Shown in pieces: positions 17,018 to 27,025 of a stretch of 64,000 bases of DNA. A program made the translations under genes and the position numbers. Numbering within the stretch: the stretch's first letter is position 1; each line of letters begins with the position of its first letter. The DNA is from Trebonia sp963843745 (GTDB lineage Bacteria; Actinomycetota; Actinomycetes; Streptosporangiales; Streptosporangiaceae): contig CAWJLP010000013.1 of the NCBI GenBank assembly GCA_963843745.1, positions 1 to 64,000 on the forward strand, in the 5' to 3' direction. A model generated the notes under the pieces. The model worked only from the letters and a program-made list of their open reading frames with translations. It made no database searches and was not told the origin of the DNA.

Positions 17018-18574
17018 CTAGTAGACGCAGGGCGTGCCGTACGGCGTCTTCGAGTTCACCGTTACCGTCCCGGAAGCCGCGCCGTTGTCCCCGGGTGGCG
17101 TCGCCGTTGCCGCGGGTGCCGCGGCGCCCGGCGAGCCAAGGCCGGCGGGCATCGCGGTAACGCTGGTGCCGAGCAGGACCTCCACGTGACCCGCCGGCAG
17201 TGACGTGCTCGCGCTCGCGGTGGCGCCGAAGTAGCCGGCGATCTTCGCGGCGTTGGCCGCCGCCGCGGCGCTGTAGAAGACCTGGGTGGCCGGCTGGACC
17301 TGGTGCGGCTGTTCCGCCGCGTTGTTGACGGCGCCGCCCTTGTACCCCTTCGAGACCAGCGCCTGCGCGACTCCGCCGGCCAGCCCGGGCGCTCCGCTCC
17401 CGTTGTACACGTCGACGGTGACCGTCGACGCCGGCGGGACCGGTGCCGCGTTCTTCGCCGTGCCCTGCTTGCCGCCGGACGACGGCGCCGGGCCGGTGAA
17501 CGCCTGTCGCACCTGCCGCTGAACCGTGGGGATGTCGATGGCGTTGGCGGCCTGTCCGCTGATCGTCTGGTACCCGGCGATCTTCGCCGTCTGGAAGGAG
17601 AAGTTCTTCCCCGTCAGGGCGTGCATCTCGGTGGCGAACAGAGGGAGGTCCCAGTCAGCGTCGGTGATCACGTACTGCTTGGCGACGTCGAGCAGGCTGT
17701 TGAGCTGGCCGAGGTCGGTGAGCACCCCTTGGTGCGCCAGCTTCCAGATCACGTAGTCGATGACCGCCTGCTGGCGATGGGTGCGGTCGAGATCACCGTT
17801 CGGCAGGTTGTCCCGCTCCCTGACGAACGCCAGCGCCTGCGGCGGCGACAAGTACAGGTAACCGGCATGCTTCTGGTTGAAACCCGAGTTCGCGTCGTGC
17901 AGGTTCTGGCCGCCGTTCCACGACTTTACGCACACCTCGACGCCCGTGAAGGCCTGCGCGAGCGCGTAGAAGCCCGCGAGGTTCACCTCGGCGAAGTGGT
18001 CGACGTGCTGGCCGGTCAGCTTCTGGACGGACTCGATCGCCGCCGACTGGCCGGCCTCGTTGGCCTGCTGGTAACGCTGGTCATGGCCGATGCTCGAGTT
18101 CGCGGTCTCGCCGAGGCTCTGCGCCCAGGCGAGGCCGTAAGCCTGGTCGATCTTGCCCTCGGACTGCCCGTCGTAAGCCTTGGGAAAGGTGATCCAGTCA
18201 TCACGGGGGATGGAGATGCCGACCGCCTTCTTGCCGCCAGCGAAGATGTGGATGAGGATCAGCGTGTTGGTGGCCTGGCCGCCGACGCCCAGGTTCCTGA
18301 CCCCGTAGACGCTGCCGGCGTGCATGGCGGCGAGCAGGCCCGGCGACAGGATGTTGCCGTTGTAGTCGGTCCGGCTCTCCAGCCCCATCAGCAAGATGTT
18401 CATCTCGCCGGTCTGCGGACCGCCGCTCAGCGCGTTAGAGCTTTCGATCCCGCCGAGCTGGCCCTCCACGTGGTACGCGTACCCCGCTACGAGCAGTACC
18501 GCCGCGGCGATTACACAGCTCACCGCGTAGCCGATCTTCCCTGCGATCACCGTGCCGCCGTGCGCTCCGAACAC
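17018..18574 (-). CDS. LytR-CpsA-Psr (LCP) family protein with LytR C-terminal domain (copy 2)
   Basis: Paralogue of the LCP gene immediately downstream, with the same order of parts. It has an N-terminal anchor (about residues 11-32) and an LCP domain with MNILLMGLESR, TNTLILIHIF, SIPRDDWITF and FVRERDNLPNGDLDRTHRQQ. A LytR_C domain begins STVTVDVYNGSG and ends GHVEVLLG. The tail is PYGTPCVY. Length is 518 residues. Being first of the pair, it probably carries the shared promoter in the 165-bp gap towards the divergent DUF6542-like gene. The role is wall glycopolymer attachment by family; the specific polymer is unknown. Confidence 0.93.
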   Translation of the reverse strand: MFGAHGGTVIAGKIGYAVSCVIAAAVLLVAGYAYHVEGQLGGIESSNALSGGPQTGEMNILLMGLESRTDYNGNILSPGLLAAMHAGSVYGVRNLGVGGQATNTLILIHIFAGGKKAVGISIPRDDWITFPKAYDGQSEGKIDQAYGLAWAQSLGETANSSIGHDQRYQQANEAGQSAAIESVQKLTGQHVDHFAEVNLAGFYALAQAFTGVEVCVKSWNGGQNLHDANSGFNQKHAGYLYLSPPQALAFVRERDNLPNGDLDRTHRQQAVIDYVIWKLAHQGVLTDLGQLNSLLDVAKQYVITDADWDLPLFATEMHALTGKNFSFQTAKIAGYQTISGQAANAIDIPTVQRQVRQAFTGPAPSSGGKQGTAKNAAPVPPASTVTVDVYNGSGAPGLAGGVAQALVSKGYKGGAVNNAAEQPHQVQPATQVFYSAAAAANAAKIAGYFGATASASTSLPAGHVEVLLGTSVTAMPAGLGSPGAAAPAATATPPGDNGAASGTVTVNSKTPYGTPCVY

Positions 18575-18739
18575 TCCTGTTCCCCTCCGGCTGGCCTGTC
18601 ATCGTAGCGGCGAGGCTACCCGCTCAGTTCGCGCGCGGTAGGCCATCTGGGCGGAAATGCCTGCTCTCGAGCAGCGCCACTAACGAGTCGGAGGCTGATT
18701 GAGGCGAACTTAAGATTCGATGGACTAATCTCAGCAGCA

Positions 18740-19966
18740 ATGACCACACCATCTGGACAGGAGCCCCGACCCGGCCCGACACGAGGAGGCCCCGCCCGGC
18801 CAGCAGGGCGCGGAGCCGATCCCGGTTGGCCCGGCAGCGGCAGCGACGCCCGGCGGCGTGGTCCCGGGCGTGTCCCTGGCGCCCCGGGCGCTCCCGGCGC
18901 CCCGGGCACCCCAGGCGCTTCCGGTGTCCCCGGCGCCCCGGGCGCCCCGGGCGCATCGGCCCGGGATGGCGCGGACCCGCGCCGCGACGCCTATGGTACC
19001 GGGCGCGTCCCTGGCAGCGGGCGGCCGGACCCCGATCCCCGGCGGCAGCGGCGGAGCGAGCCCGGCGCGGCCGACCGCGGCTGGGGCCGCGGCGCCGAAC
19101 CAGTGCCCGGCGGCGCGGGCGCCCCCCGCAGGAACCAGCCCGGCGCCCCCAGCGCTCCCAGCGCCCCTGGCGGCCTGGACGACGATGTCCGCGTCGGGCA
19201 GCGCCGCACCGGGCGGACCCCCGGGGGCCCGGATGATCAGTTCAGAAGCAGGCGGCCGCCCGCCTTCCGCTGGCTCGGCTCGATGCCCACCCGTGGCGCG
19301 GTCTACATCTTGCTGGCCGCCGCCGTACTCGGCGTGGTGGGCACAGTGGTGACCGGGAGGGAGCCGGGCTTCTGGCTCGGGTTCTGCACGATCGTGGGTT
19401 CGATCATCGCGGCTATCGCCATCCGGCGTCGCCGGCTCTACGTGCTCATTCCGCTCCCGGCGCTGGTCCTCTTCTTCGGCACCGCGGTCACCGGGGCCAT
19501 CCACGACCGTGCCGTGGACACTTCGACGACGGAAATCGGCGTCAACTTCCTGCAGTGGATCGCGAACGTCTTCTTCGCCATGTGCGCCGCGACCATCCTC
19601 GTGCTGGTGATCGCCGGCGGCCGCTGGCTTCTTTCCAGGCAGCTCGTCTCCGGCCAGTTCCCGATGTCCGGCGGCGGAGCCGGCAACGGCGCCCGTCCGC
19701 GCCCCGGCCCTAGCCCACGCCCCGCCGCTCCCAGCCCCGGCCGGGAGCCACGTGACGACCAGGGCGCCGATGCTCGCTGGACCGGCCGCGGCCTGCGCCC
19801 GGCTCGCGACCAGCGAGTCAACCGGCCAGGCGCGGGTGACCAGCCCGCGAACGGTGACCGCTGGAGCAGCAACGGCGACGGGCGTGCCGATCGCCCCTCG
19901 TGGACTCCCCGCGACCAGCGGGATCCGCGCACCTCCCGCGACGACCGCACCCGCCCCACGTACTAA
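18740..19966 (+). CDS. DUF6542-like membrane protein with collagen-like N-terminal stretch
   Basis: 408 residues in three parts. Residues 1 to about 180 are disordered, rich in Pro, Gly, Arg and Ala. They include about nine consecutive Gly-X-Y triplets (GAPGAPGAPGTPGASGVP and on) near residues 48-75. Next comes a four-span membrane domain (GAVYILLAAAVLGVVG, LGFCTIVGSIIAAIA, LIPLPALVLFFGTAV, FFAMCAATILVLVIAG), which resembles actinobacterial DUF6542. The last 100 residues are again hydrophilic, rich in Arg, Asp and Pro. No catalytic motif is visible. It is divergent from the LCP pair and convergent with pcrA. Confidence 0.7.
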   Translation: MTTPSGQEPRPGPTRGGPARPAGRGADPGWPGSGSDARRRGPGRVPGAPGAPGAPGTPGASGVPGAPGAPGASARDGADPRRDAYGTGRVPGSGRPDPDPRRQRRSEPGAADRGWGRGAEPVPGGAGAPRRNQPGAPSAPSAPGGLDDDVRVGQRRTGRTPGGPDDQFRSRRPPAFRWLGSMPTRGAVYILLAAAVLGVVGTVVTGREPGFWLGFCTIVGSIIAAIAIRRRRLYVLIPLPALVLFFGTAVTGAIHDRAVDTSTTEIGVNFLQWIANVFFAMCAATILVLVIAGGRWLLSRQLVSGQFPMSGGGAGNGARPRPGPSPRPAAPSPGREPRDDQGADARWTGRGLRPARDQRVNRPGAGDQPANGDRWSSNGDGRADRPSWTPRDQRDPRTSRDDRTRPTY

Positions 19967-20059
19967 CTCCGCGCGGCAGCGGATGCATGTGACAGCAAGC
20001 CGGTTATAGGCGGCTGAATGCCATATTCATCCGGCAGGCCCAGCCGCGGCGGGCGGGAG

Positions 20060-22333
20060 TCATAGCTTTTCCAGGGGGGCGTAGCGCAGCACCAGGTGCT
20101 TGACGCCGTACTCGCCGCCGAAGTCGATCTTGGCTTCGGCCTGGTCGCCGTAGCCGTCGGCGGACACCACCGTGCCGAGGCCGAACTTGTCGTGCGTCAC
20201 CCGGTCGCCGGGCGCCAGCGCGGGGACGGCCCGGTTGCCGACCGTTGTCACGCCAGGGCGCGTCGCCATCCGCTCGGAAGCCGGCGCGGAAGCCGCGGCC
20301 GCCGCCAGGGCGTCGCGCCGCCACTCGATCAGCGACGCGGGGATCTCGGACAAGAACCGGGACGGGGTATGGAAGGACGGCCGTCCCCACCAGTTACGGG
20401 CCGCCGCCCGCGTCAGGTACAGCCGCTCCTTCGCGCGGGTGATCCCCACGTAGGCGAGCCGCCGCTCCTCCTCGAGCTCCCGCTGGTTGGTCAGCGACCT
20501 GGCGTGCGGGAACACCTCCTCCTCCATACCGGTGAGGAACACCACAGGGAACTCCAGGCCCTTAGCGGTGTGCAGCGTCATCAGCGTGACCATGCCGCCG
20601 TGGTCCTCGCCGTCGGGGATCTCGTCCGCGTCGGCGACGAGCGCCACCCGCTCGAGGAAGTCCGCGAGCGTGCCGTCCGCCCGTGCTTGGGATGACTGTG
20701 AGGCGTCGAACTCGCGCGCCACCGACACCATTTCCTGCAGGTTCTCCACCCGGGTGGCGTCCTGCAGGTCCGGCGAGGTCTCCAGCGAGGCCTGGTAGCC
20801 GGTCCTGTCGAGCACCGCCTCGACGAGCTCGGCCACCGGGCCGCCCGTCGCGGCCTGCTCCCGCAGGTCCTCCACCAGCGCGTTAAACCCGGCGATCGCC
20901 GCCGCCGACCTCGCGGCGAGACCGGGCACCTCGGACGGAGAGCGCAGCGCCTCGGCGAACGTGATGCGCTCCCGGCCGGCGTACGCGGCGACGTACTCTT
21001 CCGCGCGGTCCCCGATGCCGCGCTTCGGCACGTTGAGGACCCGGCGCAGCGACACCTCGTCCGCCGGGTTGGCGATCAGCCGCAGGTAGGCCAGCAGGTC
21101 GCGGACCTCGCGCCGCTCGTAGAACCGGACGCCGCCGACCACCCGGTACGGCAGCCCGACCCGGATGAACACTTCCTCGAAGACACGGGACTGCGCGTTC
21201 GTCCGGTAGAAGACCGCGACCTCGCCTGGGGTCGCGAGGTGCTCGTCGTTGAGCCGGTCGACCTCCTCGGCGACGAACGCGGCCTCGTCGTGCTCGTTGT
21301 CGGCGACGTACCCGACGATCGGCGGCCCGGCGCCCGCGTCCGACCACAAGTTCTTCGGCTTGCGGCCGGGGTTGCGGGACACCACGGCGTTCGCAGCCGA
21401 CAGGATGGTCTGCGTTGAACGGTAGTTCTGCTCGAGCAGGATCACCGTCGCGTTCGGATAGTCCTCTTCGAATTCGACGATGTTCCTGATCGTCGCGCCA
21501 CGGAACGCGTAGATGGACTGGTCCGCGTCGCCCACCACGCACAGTTCGCTGGGCGGTACGGAGTCAGGCGAGGACGTTCCGGATGAAAAGAGAGCGGAAC
21601 CACCGGATACCAGTTCCCTGACCAGGACGTACTGGGCGTGGTTGGTGTCCTGGTACTCGTCGACGAGCACGTGCCGGAACCGGCGGCGGTACGCCTCGGC
21701 GACCTCGGGAAACGCCTGAAACAAGTTGACCGTGACCATGATCAGGTCGTCGAAGTCGAGCGCGCCGGCCGCGACCAGGCGGCGCTGGTACTCGGCGTAC
21801 GCCTCGGCCAGGGCCTTCTCGCGCGCGGTGCGCGCACGAGAAGCGAACGACTCGTAGTCGATGAGCTCGTTCTTGAGGTTGGACACCTGCGCCGCCATGC
21901 CCTTCGGCGGGTACTGGCGCGCGTCCAGCTCGAGCTCCCGGCAGACCAGCGCCATCAGCCGCTGGGAGTCCGCCGCGTCGTAGATCGAGAAGTTCTGCGG
22001 GTACCCGAACCGCTTCGCCTCCCGGCGCAGGATCCGGACGCACGCCGAGTGGAACGTCATCACCCACATCGACCGGGCGCGGCGGTCGCCCACCAGCTGC
22101 GCGACGCGGGACGCCATCTCGCCTGCCGCTTTGTTGGTAAATGTGATCGCCAGGATCTCGGCCGGCGACACGTCCCGCTCGGCGAGCAGGTAGGCGATCC
22201 GGTGGGTCAGCACCCGGGTCTTTCCTGACCCAGCGCCGGCCACGATCAGCAGCGGACCGCCCGCGTGCACGACGGCAGCACGCTGCTGCGGATTGAGGCC
22301 GTCGAGAAGGGAATGCGTCGCCGTGGTGGTCAC
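20060..22333 (-). CDS. pcrA: ATP-dependent DNA helicase PcrA (UvrD superfamily 1)
   Basis: A 3'-5' helicase acting in repair and in removing proteins from DNA. The 757-residue protein has LNPQQRAAVVH (Q motif), Walker A VAGAGSGKT, the TFTNKAAGEM motif, DEYQDTN (motif II), VVGDADQSIYAFRG (motif III), LEQNYRS, and late motifs MTLHTAKGLEFPVVF and RRLAYVGITRAK. A C-terminal Tudor-like domain (VTHDKFGLGTV onward) fits PcrA, where it can bind RNA polymerase. A short Ser-rich insert precedes motif III. Divergent from the conservon operon. Confidence 0.97.
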   Translation of the reverse strand: MTTTATHSLLDGLNPQQRAAVVHAGGPLLIVAGAGSGKTRVLTHRIAYLLAERDVSPAEILAITFTNKAAGEMASRVAQLVGDRRARSMWVMTFHSACVRILRREAKRFGYPQNFSIYDAADSQRLMALVCRELELDARQYPPKGMAAQVSNLKNELIDYESFASRARTAREKALAEAYAEYQRRLVAAGALDFDDLIMVTVNLFQAFPEVAEAYRRRFRHVLVDEYQDTNHAQYVLVRELVSGGSALFSSGTSSPDSVPPSELCVVGDADQSIYAFRGATIRNIVEFEEDYPNATVILLEQNYRSTQTILSAANAVVSRNPGRKPKNLWSDAGAGPPIVGYVADNEHDEAAFVAEEVDRLNDEHLATPGEVAVFYRTNAQSRVFEEVFIRVGLPYRVVGGVRFYERREVRDLLAYLRLIANPADEVSLRRVLNVPKRGIGDRAEEYVAAYAGRERITFAEALRSPSEVPGLAARSAAAIAGFNALVEDLREQAATGGPVAELVEAVLDRTGYQASLETSPDLQDATRVENLQEMVSVAREFDASQSSQARADGTLADFLERVALVADADEIPDGEDHGGMVTLMTLHTAKGLEFPVVFLTGMEEEVFPHARSLTNQRELEEERRLAYVGITRAKERLYLTRAAARNWWGRPSFHTPSRFLSEIPASLIEWRRDALAAAAASAPASERMATRPGVTTVGNRAVPALAPGDRVTHDKFGLGTVVSADGYGDQAEAKIDFGGEYGVKHLVLRYAPLEKL

Positions 22334-22508
22334 CTGTCCAGACTAGAGGCTGGCACCGACAAAGGGGGCGACCGCCGCGAGGGCGCGACCGCCGCGCATC
22401 CCTTCTACCAGGGAGAATTGACCGGGCAAATGTACCGATTTGGGGGCGATCTTGGTCTCAGCGCGGTATCGTAACTTGCTCACTACCGTAACCCTCAGGG
22501 GGTCTTTC

Positions 22509-25500
22509 ATGGGATCGCGCGGACGGTCCATCCGGCTCAGAATCTACTTCCTGGTGGCCATCCCGCTGATCACGATGCTCGGCCTCTTTGGCTACGTAGC
22601 GTATACGTCCATCAATTACTGGCTGACCCTGGACAAGGCGCCGAGTTTGATCAAGGCCACCGACGTGCCGATGACCCGGTTCGTCAGCCTGCTGCAGGAC
22701 GAACGGCGTGCCGCGGTCGTCTACCTGTCGCACCCGGACGCCGCCAGCCTGAGCGTGTACCAGTCCGCCGTCATGACGACCAAAGCCGGCGCGCTGACGC
22801 TCGACATCGCCATCAACTCGTCGGGCACCCAGTCCAGTACGAGCCCGCAGGAGTCTGCCGCGATCACCAGGATGATCGGCTCCGTCAACGGCATGACCGG
22901 GCTGCGCACCGCGGTGAAGAACGAGGAGCTCACCCCGCTGGAAGCGTTCGGCGCGTACACCAAGATCATCATGGAGCAGTCGGCGGTGTTCCAGGCCGAG
23001 GCGAACAGCACGACCGACGCGGCCGCCGCAACCGAGGGCCTCGGGCTGATCGCCACCATCAGCACCCGCGAGGATATAGACGAGCAGGACGCGGTGCTGG
23101 CCGGGGCGTTGGCGTCCGGATCGCTGACGCCCGCCGACCGGGTGGTGTTCGACCAAGCCGCGGGGCGGCAGCAGGACGACACGGCGCTGTACACCAATCT
23201 GCTCACCCCGGCTGAGCTGAGAACCTTCGACGCGGCGCTGAACTCGCTGGCCCCGACGACGGTGCAGAACGACCTGACCACCGTGCAGCAGGGCGTGGAG
23301 GGCGGCGCGACGCTGCGACAGCTGGGCCTGACGCCCGCCGCATGGCAGGGGCTGACCGGCGCCGTGGCGAACGGCAACTACCAGGGTGGGCTCTCCGCCT
23401 CCGGCGGAGAGCTTAGCTACGTCCAGCAGATCGCGAATGACGCTAAGAGGCGTGTGTGGGAGGTCGCCGTGTTCGGCCTGGCCGGCCTTATCCTCACGCT
23501 GCTCGTCTCGATCCTGCTCGGCCGGTCCATCAACCGGCGGCTCACCGCGCTCCGCCGCTCCGCGCTCACGCTGGCCGAAGAGCAGCTGCCCTCGGTGGTG
23601 AGCAGGCTGCGCCGCGGCGAGAGCGTGGACGTCGCGGCCGAGGCGCCTCCGCTGCGGGTCGGCAGCGACGAAATCGGCCAGGTCGGCCAGGCGATCGACA
23701 CCGTGCGGCAGACCGCCATCAGGTCCGCGGTCGACGAGGCGCGGCTGCGGCAGGGTGTCAACGACATGTTCCGCAACCTGGCGCGGCGCAGCCAGTCGCT
23801 GCTGCAGCGCCAGCTCGCCGTGCTGGACGGCATGGAGCGGAAGGCCACCGACCCGGACGTGCTCGAAGACCTGTTCAAGATGGATCACCTGACGACCCGC
23901 ATGCGGCGGCACGCGGAAGGCCTGATCATCCTCTCCGGTGCTCCGCCCGGCCGTGGCTGGTCCGCGCCGGTCAAGCTCATCGACGTGATGCGCGGCGCCG
24001 TCTCCGAGGTCGAGGACTACGCGCGGGTCACCGTCTCCACGCAGTCGCGGGCGGCACTAGCGGGTTCAGCGGTCACCGACGTCATCCACCTGCTCGCCGA
24101 GCTCATCGAGAACGCGACCACGCTGTCCCCGCCGTTCACCCAGGTCCGCGTCTCCGGCGACGCGGTCGCCACCGGGTTCGCGATCGAGATCGAGGACCGC
24201 GGGCTCGGGATGACACCGCAGCGGCTGGCCGAGCTGAACGAGCGGCTCGCCCAGCCGCCGGAGATCAACCCGACCAACACCGAGCAGCTCGGCCTGTTCG
24301 TCGTGGGGCAGCTGGCACGGCGGCACGGCATCAGCGTGACGCTGCGGCAGTCGCCGTACGGCGGCACCACCGCGGTCGCCCTGATCCCTGACCGGCTGAT
24401 CGTGGACGAGGCGCCGGCGGCGATCACCACGGGCGGTCCCCCGGTGGCGGCCGGAGTGCCGACGCCGAACAGCGGCTACGGGATGAACAGGGCGCACCCG
24501 GGTGACGGGGCATACCCGGGCAGCGGGGCCTATGCGGCAAATGGGGCCTACGGGCCTGATGGGTCCTACGGTTCATACGGGGCCTACGGGGCGAATGGGG
24601 TTAACGGGGGCGCTGGTGCGGGCACCGGCGCCTTCCAGCCGCCCTACGGCGCCGACGGCTCGGGCCTGCCGGTGCCCAGCTTCTCGCCGTCCGGGTCCTC
24701 AGGCGGACCGCCGGACCTGGGCAGCACGACGGGCGGCCGGGGCGACTACCCCGGCTACGGCGGCTACCCGGAGCCGACTCCCCCGCAAGCGCCGGGGGCG
24801 CCTGGGGCGCCAGAGAACTGGCAGGGACCTCGCAGGCCGCAGGGGCTGGGGGGCTGGCAAGGACAGGGGGGCTGGCAGGGACAGGGCGGCGTGCCGCGAG
24901 GCTCGAACATCCGCATCTCCGGCCCTATGCGGCTGCGGAACGCCACAGGCGATACGGGAGCGGCGGCCACGCCGGGCGCGACGGGAGCGGCGGGAGCGGC
25001 GGCCGCGCCGGCCACGCCGGGGGGCGGCCCAGGACGGCACGGCAGCGGCGAGGTGCCGGTAGTCACCGGTGTCCCCGTTACCCGGCCCGGCGCGCCGGAG
25101 GCGCCGCCCTTCGACGTCTTCACCCCGCTGCACCGCCGCGAACAGGGCGGCGTGGCGGCACCGGGCACCGGCGACGCCCCCTACGCCCAGTCGTATGCGG
25201 ATCCGCGCACCGGGACCTCCGGCGCACAGCCGTCTTACGGCCCCGACTACGGGCAGCCGTCAGCCGGGCAGCCGTCAGCCGGGCAGCCGTCAGCCGGGCA
25301 GCCGTCAGCCGGCAGCCGACGGGCGACGGGAACATCCACGGCGACGGCCCGGGTGTCCAGCAGGCGGACCCCGGCGGCGTCGACACGGACTACAAGGGGC
25401 TGCCGCGCCGAGTGCGGCAGGCCAGCCTTGCTCCGCAGCTCCGCTCCTCCACGTCGGCGGGCTCGACCGGGACCACGGGCGGCGGCGTTCCTCCGGCCGC

Positions 25501-25612
25501 CTCGGCGTCGCTGTCGGACATGCGGAACACCCTGTCGGCAATGCAGCGCGGGTGGCAGCGAGGCCGGTCACAGGGTCAACAGGACACGGAGGCCAGCGGC
25601 GATGGAGACTAA
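22509..25612 (+). CDS. Conservon sensor histidine kinase with nitrate/nitrite-sensing domain, frameshifted near its C-terminus
   Basis: First gene of a conservon (CvnA position). The ATG at 22509 has AGGGGG upstream. Parts in order: TM1 (IYFLVAIPLITMLGLFGYVAY), an extracytoplasmic NIT domain, TM2 near residue 320, HAMP, a helical segment (VNDMFRNLARRSQSLLQRQL), HATPase (ELIENATTLSPP, EDRGLGMTP) and a long Gly/Pro/Tyr-rich tail. At 25311, after four GQPSA repeats, one G is missing. The family-typical end (DYKGLPRRVRQASLAPQLR, then MRNTLSAMQRGWQRGR) lies in the next frame and stops at 25612. In the frame as sequenced there is no stop, and translation would run through the roadblock protein to 26102, giving a fusion of about 1197 residues. 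Confidence 0.85.
25251..25318 (+). repeat. 15-bp tandem repeat, four exact copies plus a damaged fifth
   Basis: The unit GGGCAGCCGTCAGCC occurs exactly at 25251-25265, 25266-25280, 25281-25295 and 25296-25310. A partial fifth unit follows that starts GGCAGCCG, one G short. The repeat encodes GQPSA in the kinase tail, and the missing G is the frameshift. Such repeats gain and lose units, and G runs slip, during replication and also during sequencing. Confidence 0.9.
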
Positions 25613-26102
25613 CCAGCGGTACCCGGTGAGTCAGCTCGACTGGCTGCTGGACGACCTAGTGCTGCGGGTCGCGCACATCGAGCGCGCCGTGTTCCTGTCC
25701 CAGGACGGCCTGGCGCTCGGCGCCTCGCGCGGCCTGGACCAGGCGGACGCCGAGCATCTGGCCGCTCTCGCCGCCGGGTTCCAGTCGCTGGCACGGGGCG
25801 CGGGCAGGCACTTCGGCGGCGGCGAGGTGCGGCAGACGATCATCGAGATGGCTTCGGGATTCCTGTTCGTGACGGCCGCCGGGCACGGCACCTGCCTGGC
25901 CGTCCTAACCGCGGCCCAGGCCGACGTGGGACTGGTGGCGTACGAGATGGCGGTCCTCGTCCAGCGCACCGGAGACCACCTGCAGGTCAACACGCGGACC
26001 CAGTCCGCGTTATCTGGCAGTAGAAAGAAAGGCCCATGCCGTCTAATGACGAGCGGTGGCTCGACGCCGAGGCTGGTCCCGTCGTCCGCCCGTACGCACT
26101 GA
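25602..26102 (+). CDS. Roadblock/LC7-domain protein (conservon CvnB position)
   Basis: From the ATG at 25602 the protein begins METNQRYPVSQLDWLLDDLV, the usual opening of conservon roadblock proteins, and the domain runs through IEMASGFLFVTAAGHGTCLAV. It probably modulates the GTPase-like fourth member. GGAGG at 25588-25592 is a proper ribosome site, showing it is normally translated on its own, and it overlaps the restored kinase end by 11 bp. Because of the upstream one-base loss it is also in frame with the kinase. Its last 30 residues or so (SRKKGPCRLM onward) overlap the next gene by 67 bp and do not look conserved. Confidence 0.9.
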   Translation: METNQRYPVSQLDWLLDDLVLRVAHIERAVFLSQDGLALGASRGLDQADAEHLAALAAGFQSLARGAGRHFGGGEVRQTIIEMASGFLFVTAAGHGTCLAVLTAAQADVGLVAYEMAVLVQRTGDHLQVNTRTQSALSGSRKKGPCRLMTSGGSTPRLVPSSARTH

Positions 26103-26413
26103 CCCAGGGCAGGACGCGGCATGCCGGGGAGGCCTTCGACCTGGTCGCCACCGTGACCACCACGGGCCGGCGCGTGGCGGACCCGGGGGCGCTGGCGCCA
26201 GAGCACCTAGCGGTCTTGCAGCTCGCGCGGGTGCCCACCACCGTGGTGGACATCGCGTCGGATGTCGACCTGCCGCTCGGCGTGGTCCGCATACTCCTGG
26301 CGGACCTGCGAGAACTCGGCCTTGTCGCGATCCAGGCGCCGGTCCCCGCCAGGCCGCGGCAGATTGACAGGAACACGCTGAGGGAGGTCCTCCATGGCCT
26401 ACGGGCACTATGA
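26036..26413 (+). CDS. DUF742 protein (conservon CvnC position)
   Basis: A 125-residue DUF742 protein: VRPYALTQGRTRH near the N-terminus, LAPEHLAVLQLA, then a winged-helix-like segment (TVVDIASDVDLPLGVVRILLADL). The third member of actinobacterial conservons always has this family; it is thought to couple the other components but has no established enzymatic activity. The ATG has AAAGG upstream. It overlaps the next gene by 20 bp. Confidence 0.93.
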   Translation: MPSNDERWLDAEAGPVVRPYALTQGRTRHAGEAFDLVATVTTTGRRVADPGALAPEHLAVLQLARVPTTVVDIASDVDLPLGVVRILLADLRELGLVAIQAPVPARPRQIDRNTLREVLHGLRAL

Positions 26414-27002
26414 CGCCACGGGCATGGCCGCCCGCCGTCATCGCGCGATAAAGATCTTGCTCGCGGGCGGATTCGGCGTAGGCAAGACGACGCTGGTCGG
26501 CGCCGTCAGTGAGATCAAGCCGCTGCGCACGGAAGAGCCGCTGACAGCGCGCGGCGCGCGGACGGACAGCATCGCGGGCGTGGAGCGCAAGACCACGACC
26601 ACCGTGGCGATGGACTTCGGCCGGATCACCCTGCGCGAGGACCTGGTCCTCTACCTGTTCGGGACGCCGGGACAGGAACGGTTCTGGTTCATGTGGGACG
26701 AGCTCGCGCTGGGCGCGCTCGGCGCGATCGTGCTCGCCGACACGCGCCGCCTTGCCGACTGCTTTCCCGCGATCGACTACTTCGAGCGCCGCGACATCCC
26801 CTTCATCGTCGCCCTCAACTGCTTCGAGGGTGCGCGCAGGTATGCCGCCGATGACGTCCGCGTGGCCCTCGACCTTGCCCCTGACCTGCCGATCGTCATG
26901 TGCGACGCGCGATCCAAAGAGTCGGCCAAGGAGGCCCTCATCACCCTGATCGAGCACGTGCTGGCGGTGGCGGACGAGCCGTTGTCCAGCTCAGGTATCT
27001 AG
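26394..27002 (+). CDS. Conservon GTP-binding protein (CvnD position)
   Basis: A small GTPase-like protein of 202 residues. Walker A is GGFGVGKTTLVGAVSEI, the switch region has ERKTTTTVAMDFGRI, and LYLFGTPGQERFWFMWDEL is the DxxG-equivalent segment. The base-recognition motif is the degenerate LNCFEG rather than NKxD, which is usual for this family. In conservons it acts with the roadblock and DUF742 proteins downstream of the kinase, at the membrane. GGGAGG precedes the ATG. Confidence 0.95.
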   Translation: MAYGHYDATGMAARRHRAIKILLAGGFGVGKTTLVGAVSEIKPLRTEEPLTARGARTDSIAGVERKTTTTVAMDFGRITLREDLVLYLFGTPGQERFWFMWDELALGALGAIVLADTRRLADCFPAIDYFERRDIPFIVALNCFEGARRYAADDVRVALDLAPDLPIVMCDARSKESAKEALITLIEHVLAVADEPLSSSGI

Positions 27003-27025
27003 CGGAAAAGAACGTGGGCAACCGG

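Noticed and set aside
25251..25318. CRISPR-like array
   Set aside because: The units are directly adjacent with no spacers and encode GQPSA within a long reading frame.
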